Positions 44,352-52,095 of a stretch of DNA of 64,000 nt are shown here, in pieces. The stretch covers positions 248,001 through 312,000 of the forward strand of contig NSKG01000003.1 of assembly GCA_002287035.1 (NCBI GenBank), read 5' to 3'. Below the pieces are notes generated by a model. That model searched no databases, was not told the origin of the DNA, and was given only the letters and a program-made list of their open reading frames with translations. Origin of the DNA: Pseudomonas sp. WN033. GTDB lineage: Bacteria; Pseudomonadota; Gammaproteobacteria; Pseudomonadales; Pseudomonadaceae. The position numbers were made by a program, and so were the translations under genes. The number at the start of each line of letters is the position of its first letter. Within the stretch, counting starts at the first letter, position 1.

Positions 44352-44810
44352 TCAGGCTTGGCGAGCTGCGTCCAGCATGATTTGCCACTGCTGCTCGGTA
44401 ACCGGCATCACTGACAGGCGGCTGGCGCGTTTGAGCAGCGCCAGCTCTTCCAGGCCGGCTAGTTGGCGTAGTGATTGCATATTCAGTAGTGCAGGAAACT
44501 TTTCCTGAAATTCTACGTCAATCGCCAGCCAGGGCAGGCGCTCTTTGCTTGCCTTGGGGTCGAAGTAGGGGCTTTGGGGGTCGAGCGCGCTGTGATCGGG
44601 ATAGGGCGCGCTGATTATGGCGCCTATGCCGGCCAGTCCAGGGGGTTGGCAACTGGAGTGGTGGAACAGGAACAGGTCGCCGGGACGCATTTGCTGGATG
44701 TGGTTGCGTGCCTGATAGTTGCGCACTCCATCCCAGGGCGCGCACCGCTGAGCGGCAAGGTGGTCGATGGAAAAGGTGTCGGGCTCGGATTTCATCAGCC
44801 AGTAAGACAT
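44352..44810 (-). CDS. EVE-domain protein
   Basis: A 152-residue stand-alone EVE domain (PUA-like fold). It begins MSYWLMKSEPDTFSIDHL and continues WDGVRNYQARNHIQQMRPGD and FHHSSCQPPGLAGIG (quoted in parts). The WLMKSEP and WDGVRNYQARN blocks line the pocket that in relatives binds modified bases in DNA or RNA (5-methylcytosine-like). The biological ligand is unknown. It stands alone, divergent from the 42-residue membrane protein. Confidence 0.9.
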   Translation of the reverse strand: MSYWLMKSEPDTFSIDHLAAQRCAPWDGVRNYQARNHIQQMRPGDLFLFHHSSCQPPGLAGIGAIISAPYPDHSALDPQSPYFDPKASKERLPWLAIDVEFQEKFPALLNMQSLRQLAGLEELALLKRASRLSVMPVTEQQWQIMLDAARQA

Positions 44811-44986
44811 GTTTCACCTTTTTAGGGTTTCTGATTTGACAGTATCGTATTCATGGTCTAAACCGACACACTTGATACGCGGACTGCATTTGTCTCGGTG
44901 CGCGACGAGGTCGAGTTGTGATCTGAGTCGCAGTCAGTTCATTGATGAAAAACAAGATTGCCCGGCATTACACTAGGAGGCAACCC

Positions 44987-45115
44987 ATGCGTCGCAAGCC
45001 GGATCTTATGTGGATCCTCGTTATTGTCTTCACTCTTGGTGTGGTAACCACCGGTTACACACAGAGTTATTTTGAGCGTTCGACGCAGGTTGAGAGTACG
45101 CTCAACCAGCCTTGA
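44987..45115 (+). CDS. Small single-TM membrane protein (42 aa)
   Basis: AGGAGG at 44975-44980 lies six bases before ATG 44987, an almost ideal ribosome site. The 42-residue product has a charged start (MRRKPDL), one TM helix (MWILVIVFTLGVVTTGYT, about 8-25) and a polar tail ending TLNQP. Its last 14 bases overlap the 3' end of the convergent 5-FCL gene. I recall similar small proteins at this locus in other Pseudomonas, which supports it being real. Function unknown. Confidence 0.75.
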   Translation: MRRKPDLMWILVIVFTLGVVTTGYTQSYFERSTQVESTLNQP

Positions 45116-45704
45116 ACAGCAGGCACTCGGCATCGCTTACAATGCCGTCCAGCGGAATGTCCCAGCTTGCCGCAGGCAGTTGTGCGACCTTCTGGCAGCG
45201 ATGAGCCAGGCCGAGCAGGCAGGGGCCGGGCCACTGCCGGCGACGCTGGCGGTAAGCTAGTGCGCGATCATAGAAACCGCCGCCCATCCCCAGCCGATTG
45301 CCGTGCTGATCGAAGCCAACCAGGGGCATCAGTACCAGGTTGAGTCGCCAGACCGGCACCTGCCGGCTGCGCTGAGGGCGCGGCTCGCGGATGCCGAATC
45401 GATTGGTTTTCCAGTGCTGATCGGGATACAGGCGCTGGAAGCGCATAAAGCCATGTGGCCAGCCGTTGACCACCGGCAGATAGCAATGCTTGCCCAAGCG
45501 CTGGGCATGGCGCAATAGCAGGGCGGGATCGATTTCGGCGTCGTTGGCCAGGTAGAACGCGATATGTCGGCTACGCCGAAATATGGGCTGCTGGGCGAGT
45601 TGGCGAAAAAGTTGCCGGCTGGCCAGTCGCTGCTCGCGTGGGCTCAAGGCTTTGCGCGCCTGACGGAGCTGCTGGCGTAGCTGGCTGCGGGTCGGGCTGA
45701 TCAT
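45102..45704 (-). CDS. fau: 5-formyltetrahydrofolate cyclo-ligase
   Basis: ATP-dependent conversion of 5-formyl-THF to 5,10-methenyl-THF (YgfA/5-FCL), which clears the inhibitor folate made as a side product by glycine hydroxymethyltransferase. At 200 residues it shows RRSRHIAFYLANDAEID, LMPLVGFDQHGNRLGMGGGFYDR (quoted part GNRLGMGGGFYDR, the nucleotide site near 140) and a C-terminal WDIPLD. The start codon lies directly behind the 6S RNA 3' end, so it is probably read through from the 6S promoter, as ygfA is in E. coli. Confidence 0.95.
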   Translation of the reverse strand: MISPTRSQLRQQLRQARKALSPREQRLASRQLFRQLAQQPIFRRSRHIAFYLANDAEIDPALLLRHAQRLGKHCYLPVVNGWPHGFMRFQRLYPDQHWKTNRFGIREPRPQRSRQVPVWRLNLVLMPLVGFDQHGNRLGMGGGFYDRALAYRQRRRQWPGPCLLGLAHRCQKVAQLPAASWDIPLDGIVSDAECLLFKAG

Positions 45705-45711
45705 GCGGGAA

Positions 45712-45893
45712 GTGAAGTCCCCGGAGATGCCGCTGTCGGGTTAGCCCTTGAACCCGAAAGTTCAAGGTGGGGGACACGGCATCGCCTCAGGCTTTCCGTC
45801 TTGCGGACATGCACACTGGCAACAACGCGTGGCCTCCGTATACAGGAGTATCGGCTCAGGGACGTCTCCGACTGGCCAACATCCCAGGGACAG
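45712..45893 (-). ncRNA. ssrS: 6S RNA
   Basis: Read on the minus strand, the interval between zapA and 5-FCL shows the 6S hallmarks. Near the 3' end is CCTTGAACTTTCGGGTTCAAGG followed by GCTAACCCGACAGCGGCATC (each quoted in part: CTTGAAC / GTTCAAG stem). The 5' segment TCCCTGGGATG pairs with CATCTCCGGGGA at the 3' end as the closing stem, and CCCTGAGCCGATA is shared with E. coli 6S. 6S binds sigma-70 RNA polymerase in stationary phase and serves as template for pRNA. The locus between zapA and ygfA is the conserved gammaproteobacterial site. Ends are estimated to within a few bases. Confidence 0.92.
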
Positions 45894-45898
45894 TTGTC

Positions 45899-45904
45899 AC
45901 TATA
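45899..45904 (-). promoter_or_regulatory. -10 box of 6S RNA promoter
   Basis: TATAGT on the minus strand, about seven bases before the estimated 6S start. No convincing -35 box at 17 bases. Confidence 0.5.
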
Positions 45905-45923
45905 CAGAAGATTCACCGCAAGA

Positions 45924-46238
45924 TCATGCCTGTGATTCGGTTTGCGGCTTGTTCAGCACCTGGTCCAGACGTTCAACCAGATCGCGGATTTGGCGCTGGT
46001 GCTGATCCAGCTGGTCCCCCTGGCGGCGATTGCCGGTCAGCATGTCGTGGCTGATATTCAGGGCGGCCATGACGGCGATACGTTCGACGCCGACCACTTT
46101 GCCGCTGTTGCGGATGTCGCGCATGGTGCTGTCCAGGTGGCGGGCAGCCTGTTCCAGGTTGCTGCGTTCTTCCGGCGGGCAACTGACCCGGTACTCTTTG
46201 TCGAGAATGTGCAGGGTGACGGTCAGGGGTTGGCTCAT
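45924..46238 (-). CDS. zapA: Cell division protein ZapA
   Basis: A 104-residue FtsZ-ring associated protein that cross-links FtsZ filaments. N-terminal globular part LTVTLHILDKEYRVSCPPEE (about 5-24) with DSTMRDIRNSGKVVGVERIAVMAALNISHD (about 40-69, quoted parts RIAVMAALNISHD), then a coiled coil to the C-terminus. Its ATG overlaps the stop of the upstream ZapB-like gene (ATGA), so the two are translated together. Confidence 0.94.
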   Translation of the reverse strand: MSQPLTVTLHILDKEYRVSCPPEERSNLEQAARHLDSTMRDIRNSGKVVGVERIAVMAALNISHDMLTGNRRQGDQLDQHQRQIRDLVERLDQVLNKPQTESQA

Positions 46239-46453
46239 GAGTCGTGCTCCAGGGCTTTGAGTCGCAGAATCATGGCTTCGACCTTCTGACGGGCCAAATC
46301 GTTCTTTTCAATTAGCTGCATTCGTTCTTCGCGCCAGGAGCGTTCCTGGGCGAGCAAGTGCTGATTCTGTTGCTGGAGCCGTTCGCACAGGTCGATCAAG
46401 CGACTCACTTTCTGTGCAAGCGTGTTGAAATCAGGTTCATCCATTGGCGCCAT
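46235..46453 (-). CDS. Small coiled-coil protein (TIGR02449/ZapB-like)
   Basis: A 72-residue, almost wholly coiled-coil protein (LAQKVSRLIDLCERLQQQNQ, then ERSWREERMQLIEKND). It belongs to the TIGR02449 group found ahead of zapA in pseudomonads, and probably works like ZapB at the division ring. Start is uncertain: ATG 46453 has GGGA upstream; ATG 46444 is also possible. It overlaps zapA by four bases. Confidence 0.78.
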   Translation of the reverse strand: MAPMDEPDFNTLAQKVSRLIDLCERLQQQNQHLLAQERSWREERMQLIEKNDLARQKVEAMILRLKALEHDS

Positions 46454-46551
46454 TCTGTCATCCCGGTGTTGGCCAACTGTTGAGGCTCCCTTATAGAATA
46501 CACTACCTGTACGCACAACCATTCATCCGGCTTTTGTGAGGCCCCTCCGTT

Positions 46552-47124
46552 ATGGCGATCATGCCAGCAGTATTCGAATTCGACCGCTATGCCCAGTTGT
46601 TCAGTGAGCTGGGAGCCAGTGGTCACCCCGCCGAGTTGCACGGCCATCTGGTCGGACGCCTGTCCGCCGGTGCCCGGCTTGACCACGCCACCTGGCTGAG
46701 CGTGGCCCAGGAACTGATCGATGGCCGCAATGCTCCCGGTGAGGCTGCCAAGGTCGCGCTGATTCAGCTCTACGATGCGACACTGACGCAGTTGAGCGGC
46801 TCGGGTTTCGATGTCACTCTGTTGCTGCCGGACGACAGTGCCGCCATTGATCACCGGACCCAGACCCTTGGCCAGTGGTGTGAAGGGTTTCTCGGTGGTT
46901 TCGGCCTGGTCGAGCGCAAGACGGCCTTGAGCGAAGAGGCCGAAGGCGTGTTGCGTGATTTTGCCGCCATCGCCCAGGTTCAGACCGAACTGGAGGAGTC
47001 CGAGGCCAACGAGGTCGATTACATGGAAATCATGGAGTATGTGCGGATGGCCACCTTGCTGCTGTTCAGCGAGTGCCAGGATAGCGCTACCGGTCAGGAC
47101 CAGCCCCCCGCATCATTGCATTAA
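46552..47124 (+). CDS. UPF0149 (YgfB) family protein
   Basis: A 190-residue YecA/YgfB-like protein. Landmarks: LHGHLVGRLSAGARLD (about 24-39), LGQWCEGFLGGFGL (about 105-118) and DYMEIMEYVRMATLLLFSE near the C-terminus. In P. aeruginosa, YgfB is reported to influence AmpDh3 and beta-lactam tolerance by suppressing AlpA-driven expression; in general the role is unclear. It heads a row with pepP-ubiH-ubiI, the conserved gammaproteobacterial order, and is divergent from the zapA genes. Confidence 0.9.
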   Translation: MAIMPAVFEFDRYAQLFSELGASGHPAELHGHLVGRLSAGARLDHATWLSVAQELIDGRNAPGEAAKVALIQLYDATLTQLSGSGFDVTLLLPDDSAAIDHRTQTLGQWCEGFLGGFGLVERKTALSEEAEGVLRDFAAIAQVQTELEESEANEVDYMEIMEYVRMATLLLFSECQDSATGQDQPPASLH

Positions 47125-47134
47125 CGAGGTCAGC

Positions 47135-48475
47135 ATGCCGATCCCCAAGCAGGAGTATGCCCGCCGGCGCAAGTCGCTGATGGCACAGATGGAGCCCAAC
47201 AGCATCGCCGTGCTGCCTGCGGCACCGGTGTATATTCGCAACCGCGATGCCGAGTATATCTACCGCCAGGACAGCGACTTCCAGTACCTGACCGGGTTCC
47301 CCGAGCCTGAGGCGGTGGCGGTGCTGATTCCGGGCCGTGAGCATGGCGAATATATTCTGTTCTGCCGCGAGAAGGACAAGGAGCGCGAACTCTGGGATGG
47401 CTATCGGGCCGGCCAGGACGGTGCCGTGGTCGAGTATGGGGCTGATGATGCTTTCCCGATCAATGATATCGACGACATCCTGCCGGGGCTGATCGAAGGG
47501 CGCGAGCGGGTTTACTACGCGATGGGCGCGAACCAGGATTTTGACCGGCGCCTGACCAACTGGATCAACGTCATTCGCAGCAAGGCGCGCCAGGGGGCAC
47601 AACCGCCCAACGAGTTTGTCGCGTTGGACCATCTGCTGCACGACATGCGCCTGTACAAGAGCGCTGCCGAGCTCAAGGTCATGCAGGCAGCGGCGCAAAT
47701 CTCCGCTCAGGCTCATATCCGGGCCATGCAGATCTGCCGGCCAGGACTCTATGAATACCAGCTTGAGGCGGAACTGCAGCACGAGTTCATGCGTAACGGC
47801 AGTCGGGCGCCGGCCTATGCCTCGATCGTCGCGGCCGGGCGCAATGCCTGCATCCTGCATTACACCGAAAATACCAGTCAGATCCGTGACGGCGACCTGA
47901 TTCTGATCGACGCCGGTTGCGAGCTGGACTGCTATGCCAGCGACATTACCCGGACCTTTCCGGCCAGCGGCCGCTTCAGCCCGGAGCAGCGGGCTATTTA
48001 TGACATCGTGCTGGAGGCCCAGGAAGCGGCCTTTGCGGCAATAGCTCCGGGACGCCACTGGAATGAGGCGCATGAGGCTACGGTGCAGGTCATTACCGCT
48101 GGTCTGGTGCGCCTGGGCCTGCTCAAGGGTGAGGTCGATGAGCTGATCGCCAGTGAGGCCTACCGGGCGTTCTACATGCACCGGGCCGGCCACTGGCTGG
48201 GCATGGATGTGCATGATGTGGGCGACTACCGGGTCGGCGGCGAATGGCGGGTGTTGGAGCCGGGCATGGTGATGACCGTCGAGCCGGGTATTTACGTGGC
48301 GCCGGATAACGAGGATGTGCCGCGCAAATGGCGTGGGATCGGCGTGCGGATCGAGGACGATGTGGTGGTCACGCGCAATGGTTGCGAGATTCTGACCGCT
48401 GGCGTGCCCAAGCAGGCTGACGAAATCGAAGCGCTGATGGCCTCCGCCCGGGCGCGTGACGAGGCGTTGGCGTGA
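47135..48475 (+). CDS. pepP: Xaa-Pro aminopeptidase
   Basis: Dinuclear metal peptidase removing N-terminal residues before proline. The creatinase-like N domain (about 1-175) precedes the pita-bread domain. Metal ligands visible: Asp in LIDAGCELDCYASDITRTF (two Asp), His in MHRAGHWLGMDVHD, Glu in MTVEPGIY and Glu in VRIEDDVVV. At 446 residues it matches E. coli PepP (441). The ATG at 47135 follows ten bases after the UPF0149 stop, with GAGG upstream; ubiH begins inside its stop codon. Confidence 0.95.
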   Translation: MPIPKQEYARRRKSLMAQMEPNSIAVLPAAPVYIRNRDAEYIYRQDSDFQYLTGFPEPEAVAVLIPGREHGEYILFCREKDKERELWDGYRAGQDGAVVEYGADDAFPINDIDDILPGLIEGRERVYYAMGANQDFDRRLTNWINVIRSKARQGAQPPNEFVALDHLLHDMRLYKSAAELKVMQAAAQISAQAHIRAMQICRPGLYEYQLEAELQHEFMRNGSRAPAYASIVAAGRNACILHYTENTSQIRDGDLILIDAGCELDCYASDITRTFPASGRFSPEQRAIYDIVLEAQEAAFAAIAPGRHWNEAHEATVQVITAGLVRLGLLKGEVDELIASEAYRAFYMHRAGHWLGMDVHDVGDYRVGGEWRVLEPGMVMTVEPGIYVAPDNEDVPRKWRGIGVRIEDDVVVTRNGCEILTAGVPKQADEIEALMASARARDEALA

Positions 48476-49659
48476 GCATCAGCCTGAGTATTGTCGGTGG
48501 CGGCATGGTCGGTGCCAGCCTGGCCTTGGCCTTGCAGGAGTGCGCCAGGATTCGGGGCTGGCGCTTGCGTCTGATCGAAGCCCAGCCGCCCCGCGCAGGA
48601 GGTTGGCAACCCAGCTACGATGCTCGTTCCACGGCCTTGTCGCAGGGCAGTCGGCAGTTGTTTGAGCGGTTGGGGGTGTGGGCGCAGTTGGCTGAGCGGG
48701 TTGAACCCATTCGGCAGATCCACGTCTCCGATCGCGGTCATCCCGGCGTGGCCCGGATCGATGCGGCCCGCGAAGGGGTACCGGCGCTGGGTTATGTGGT
48801 CGAGAACGCCTGGCTGGGCGAGGTATTGCTAGGCGCCCTGGATACCGATGTAGTGGAGTGGCTGGCCCCGGCCAATGCCACGGCTGCCCGGGCGGTGACA
48901 GGCGGTTATCAACTGGATCTGCAAACTGCCGACGGCGCGCAGACCCTGGAGACCGAGTTGCTGGTGGTGGCTGATGGCGGGCGCTCTGGCCTGCTTGAAA
49001 GCTTGGGCATTCATCGCCAGGTCCGCGGCTACGGGCAAACCGCGATTATCGCCAATATTTCTACCAGCAAGGCCCACGCCGGGGTGGCTTTCGAGCGCTT
49101 TACCGACTCCGGGCCGCTGGCCCTGCTGCCGCTTTCGGGGCAGCGTAGTGCGCTAGTCTGGACCCAGCCGAGTGATCAGGCCGATACGGTTATGGGTTTG
49201 GCCGATGAGGCTTTTCTGGCGCGCTTGCAGGACGCCTTCGGCTTTCGCCTGGGCGCGCTGACTCGAGTTGGTGAGCGCCATGCCTACCCGTTGAGTCTGA
49301 GCGAAGCTCAGGAACAGGTGCGCCCGCATCTGGTGGTGCTGGGTAATGCCGCGCACAGCCTGCACCCGATTGCCGGTCAGGGGTTCAATTTGTCGCTGCG
49401 CGATACTCTGGCACTGGCCGACTGCCTGAGTCGTGAGGCTGAGCGTCAGCCGGGGGATTGGACGGTATTGCAGGGTTACCTGCAACGCCAGCAGCTTGAT
49501 CAGCGCCTGACCGTGGCGTTCAGCGATCAACTGACTCGGCTGTTCAGCAATCGTCAGCCGCTGTTGACTGCCGGGCGCAACCTCGGGTTGCTCGGACTCG
49601 ATATCCTGCCACCAGCCAAGCGTCTGTTCGCCCGCCAGGCGATGGGGTTGCATGGCTGA
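48472..49659 (+). CDS. ubiH: 2-octaprenyl-6-methoxyphenol hydroxylase
   Basis: FAD monooxygenase of ubiquinone synthesis. N-terminal dinucleotide motif SIVGGGMVGASLALAL (about 5-20) and late FAD block VVLGNAAHSLHPIAGQGFNL (about 285-304) are clear. It begins with GTG at 48472, overlapping the pepP TGA (GTGA), so translation is coupled. Of the two related hydroxylases here, position directly after pepP and the NAAHSLHPIAGQGFNL version suit UbiH. Length 395 residues. Confidence 0.92.
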   Translation: MSISLSIVGGGMVGASLALALQECARIRGWRLRLIEAQPPRAGGWQPSYDARSTALSQGSRQLFERLGVWAQLAERVEPIRQIHVSDRGHPGVARIDAAREGVPALGYVVENAWLGEVLLGALDTDVVEWLAPANATAARAVTGGYQLDLQTADGAQTLETELLVVADGGRSGLLESLGIHRQVRGYGQTAIIANISTSKAHAGVAFERFTDSGPLALLPLSGQRSALVWTQPSDQADTVMGLADEAFLARLQDAFGFRLGALTRVGERHAYPLSLSEAQEQVRPHLVVLGNAAHSLHPIAGQGFNLSLRDTLALADCLSREAERQPGDWTVLQGYLQRQQLDQRLTVAFSDQLTRLFSNRQPLLTAGRNLGLLGLDILPPAKRLFARQAMGLHG

Positions 49660-49681
49660 CCTGCACTGTTCTGGAGATCCC

Positions 49682-50935
49682 ATGACTCATTCGTTCGACC
49701 TTATCGTGGTCGGTGCCGGGATGGTTGGAGCGGCCGTGGCCCGGGCGCTGGCCGATGCGCCGCTGCGAATCGCGGTCCTGGATGCGCTGCCGCGTGACGC
49801 GCTGGGGCGTGGGAGCGAGACTGGCTCGGGGTACGATCCCCGGGTCAGCGCCTTGAGCGCTGCCTCGCAACGGGTTCTGAGCGCCCTGGGCGCCTGGCAG
49901 CGGATCGTGCCGCAGCGGCGCTGCGCCTATAGCGCCATGCGTGTATGGGATGCCGAGGGCACCGGCGAAATCGGTTTTGACGCAGCCGCGCTGCATGAGA
50001 CGCGGCTCGGACACATTGTTGAGAACCACCTGGTGCAGCAGGCCTTGCTCGACAGCCTGGATGAAACCCGGGTCGAGCTGTTTTTCGGTCAGCCAGTGCA
50101 AGGGCTGGTTCGTGAAGAGTCCGGCTGGCGACTGAATCTGGCGGACGGTCTGCGTCTGTCGGCGCCACTGCTGATCGCTGCTGATGGGGCGCGCTCGCAG
50201 ATTCGCGAGCTGGCCGGGTTCGCCATGCGCGAGTGGGATTATCTGCACCATGCGCTGGTGACCACGGTACAGCTGGAACAGCCGCATCAGGCGACGGCCT
50301 GGCAGCGTTTTCTGCCGACTGGGCCGCTGGCGTTTCTGCCGTTGCCGGATGTCGATGGTCGACATTACTGCTCGATCGTCTGGTCGCTGGTGCCGGATCA
50401 GGCCGAGCAGATGATGGCTTTGGATGAGGCAGCGTTTTGTGCGGCCTTGGGCAAGGCTATTGAAGGTCGCCTGGGTCGGGTGCTGAGTGCCGATCGCCGG
50501 CACTGTATCCCGCTGCGTCAGCGCCATGCGCGCCAGTATGCGATGCCTGGACTGGTGCTGGTCGGCGATGCTGCGCACAGCATTCATCCGCTGGCGGGGC
50601 AGGGGGTCAATCTCGGGTTTCTCGACGCTGCCGAATTGGCCGAGGTGCTGCTCGCCGCCTTGCGGCGCGGCGAGTCGTTGGCGGAACTGGCTGTGCTGCA
50701 ACGCTATGAGCGCCGTCGAATGGCCGACAACCTGGCGATGATGGCGGCGATGGAGGGCTTTGAACGACTGTTCCACGCCGATGCGCTGGGCTTGCGCTGG
50801 GTACGCAATGCCGGCATGCGCTGGCTGGACAATCAGCCGCTGCTCAAGTCAGGCTTGATTCGCCGGGCCATGGGCCTTAGCGGGGACCTGCCAGCCTTGG
50901 CCCGAAATCCGGAAATCGTTTCCACACAGGCATGA
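49682..50935 (+). CDS. ubiI: 2-octaprenylphenol hydroxylase (UbiI/VisC family)
   Basis: Second FAD monooxygenase of ubiquinone synthesis, 417 residues. FAD motifs: LIVVGAGMVGAAVARALAD (about 6-24) and LVLVGDAAHSIHPLAGQGVN (about 295-314), with GARSQIRELAGF between. The ATG at 49682 has GGAG upstream; the ORF opens earlier, inside ubiH. In E. coli UbiI hydroxylates C5; some pseudomonads use Coq7 for C6, so the exact ring position is inference. Last gene of the pepP-ubiH-ubiI unit. Confidence 0.9.
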   Translation: MTHSFDLIVVGAGMVGAAVARALADAPLRIAVLDALPRDALGRGSETGSGYDPRVSALSAASQRVLSALGAWQRIVPQRRCAYSAMRVWDAEGTGEIGFDAAALHETRLGHIVENHLVQQALLDSLDETRVELFFGQPVQGLVREESGWRLNLADGLRLSAPLLIAADGARSQIRELAGFAMREWDYLHHALVTTVQLEQPHQATAWQRFLPTGPLAFLPLPDVDGRHYCSIVWSLVPDQAEQMMALDEAAFCAALGKAIEGRLGRVLSADRRHCIPLRQRHARQYAMPGLVLVGDAAHSIHPLAGQGVNLGFLDAAELAEVLLAALRRGESLAELAVLQRYERRRMADNLAMMAAMEGFERLFHADALGLRWVRNAGMRWLDNQPLLKSGLIRRAMGLSGDLPALARNPEIVSTQA

Positions 50936-50949
50936 CTCTGGTTGCTGAG

Positions 50950-50968
50950 CTAAAACTAAATCATTATC
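50950..50968. promoter_or_regulatory. Putative Fur box
   Basis: The 19-base stretch ends AATCATTATC and matches 12 of 19 positions of the classical Fur consensus (GATAATGATAATCATTATC), with the right half identical. It lies 35 bases before the start codon of the iron-binding protein gene, where repression by Fe-Fur would be expected. Confidence 0.55.
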
Positions 50969-51002
50969 ATCTGCTCCAAGCTTACCAACCAGAGGTGTTG
51001 TC

Positions 51003-52010
51003 ATGTCTGTCACCCGTACCATCGCTGTTGTCAGTCTGGCCCTGACTGCGGTCACTGGCGTTGCCCAAGCGCAGGACAAGGAACTGGTGGTGTACTCCTC
51101 CCGCCAGGAGCACCTGATCAAGCCGGTTTTCGAGTTCTATACCGCCAAGACCGGGACCAAGATCAACTACATCACCGATGGCGAGGCCCCGCTGATGGCG
51201 CGGCTGCGGGCTGAAGGGGCCAATACCCCGGCTGATCTGTTCATCACCGTGGATGCCGGCAACCTCTGGCAAGCTGAGGAAATGGGACTGCTGCGCCCGG
51301 TCAAGTCCGAGCTGATCAATGCCAATATCCCCAGCCAGTACCGTTCCAGCAATGACCAGTGGACCGGTTTGTCGCTGCGCGCCCGGACCATCGTCTACTC
51401 CACCGAGCGAGTTGATCCGGCCACGCTGAGCACTTATGAAGCGCTGGCTGATGACAGCTGGAAAGGCCGTCTGTGCCTGCGCACCTCGAAGAAGGTCTAC
51501 AACCAGTCATTGACCGCGACCATGCTCGAGACCCTGGGTCAGGAGCGAACCTCCGAGGTCATCAGTGGCTGGGTTGCCAACCTGGAAGTGCCGGTATTTG
51601 CCAATGACACTGCCCTGATCGAAGCCATTGATGCTGGTCAATGTGATGTCGGCATCGTCAACACCTACTACTTCGGTCGCCTGGAACAGGACCGCCCGAA
51701 CCTCAAGGCCAAGCTGTTCTGGCCCAATCAGGAAGATCGTGGCGTGCATGTAAACATTTCCGGTGCCGGGGTGACCAAGCACGCCAAGCATCCGGAAGCG
51801 GCGATCGCCTTCCTTGAGTGGCTGACCACTGAAGAAGCCCAGCGTATCTTCGCTGACGTCAACCAGGAGTTCCCGGCCAATGCGTCGCTGGCGCCGTCCG
51901 AAGAAGTTGCCGCCTGGGGTGAGTTCAAGGCCGATACCATCAACGTGGAAGTAGCCGGCCGCCGTCAGCCAGAAGCGATCATGCTGATGGATCGCCTGGG
52001 CTGGAACTGA
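51003..52010 (+). CDS. Fe(3+) ABC transporter periplasmic binding protein (FbpA/HitA type)
   Basis: A 335-residue ferric-ion binding protein with a signal peptide ([17 protein letters not shown]) cleaved before [15 protein letters not shown]. The family iron site tyrosine pair appears in [11 protein letters not shown] (near 220). LVVYSSRQ and [17 protein letters not shown] are family blocks. A possible Fur box is upstream. A strong terminator separates it from the permease gene, which would let the binding protein be made in excess. Confidence 0.93.
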   Translation: MSVTRTIAVVSLALTAVTGVAQAQDKELVVYSSRQEHLIKPVFEFYTAKTGTKINYITDGEAPLMARLRAEGANTPADLFITVDAGNLWQAEEMGLLRPVKSELINANIPSQYRSSNDQWTGLSLRARTIVYSTERVDPATLSTYEALADDSWKGRLCLRTSKKVYNQSLTATMLETLGQERTSEVISGWVANLEVPVFANDTALIEAIDAGQCDVGIVNTYYFGRLEQDRPNLKAKLFWPNQEDRGVHVNISGAGVTKHAKHPEAAIAFLEWLTTEEAQRIFADVNQEFPANASLAPSEEVAAWGEFKADTINVEVAGRRQPEAIMLMDRLGWN

Positions 52011-52048
52011 CTTCGGTCAGCCCAATACGGCTTTTTCCCGATATACTG

Positions 52049-52080
52049 CACGCCCGGCTCATGCCGGGCGTGTTGTTTTT
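52049..52080 (+). terminator. Strong intrinsic terminator between binding protein and permease
   Basis: A 10-bp perfect GC-rich stem (CACGCCCGGC 52049-52058 with GCCGGGCGTG 52063-52072, loop TCAT) is followed by TTGTTTTT. It ends 15 bases before the permease start, so it probably attenuates rather than fully ends the transcript. Confidence 0.85.
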
Positions 52081-52095
52081 GTCGCAGGAGTAAGC

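Noticed and set aside
45705-45923. Small frames between zapA and 5-FCL, both strands
   Set aside because: The interval is 6S RNA; the frames have no ribosome sites and overlap its conserved stems.
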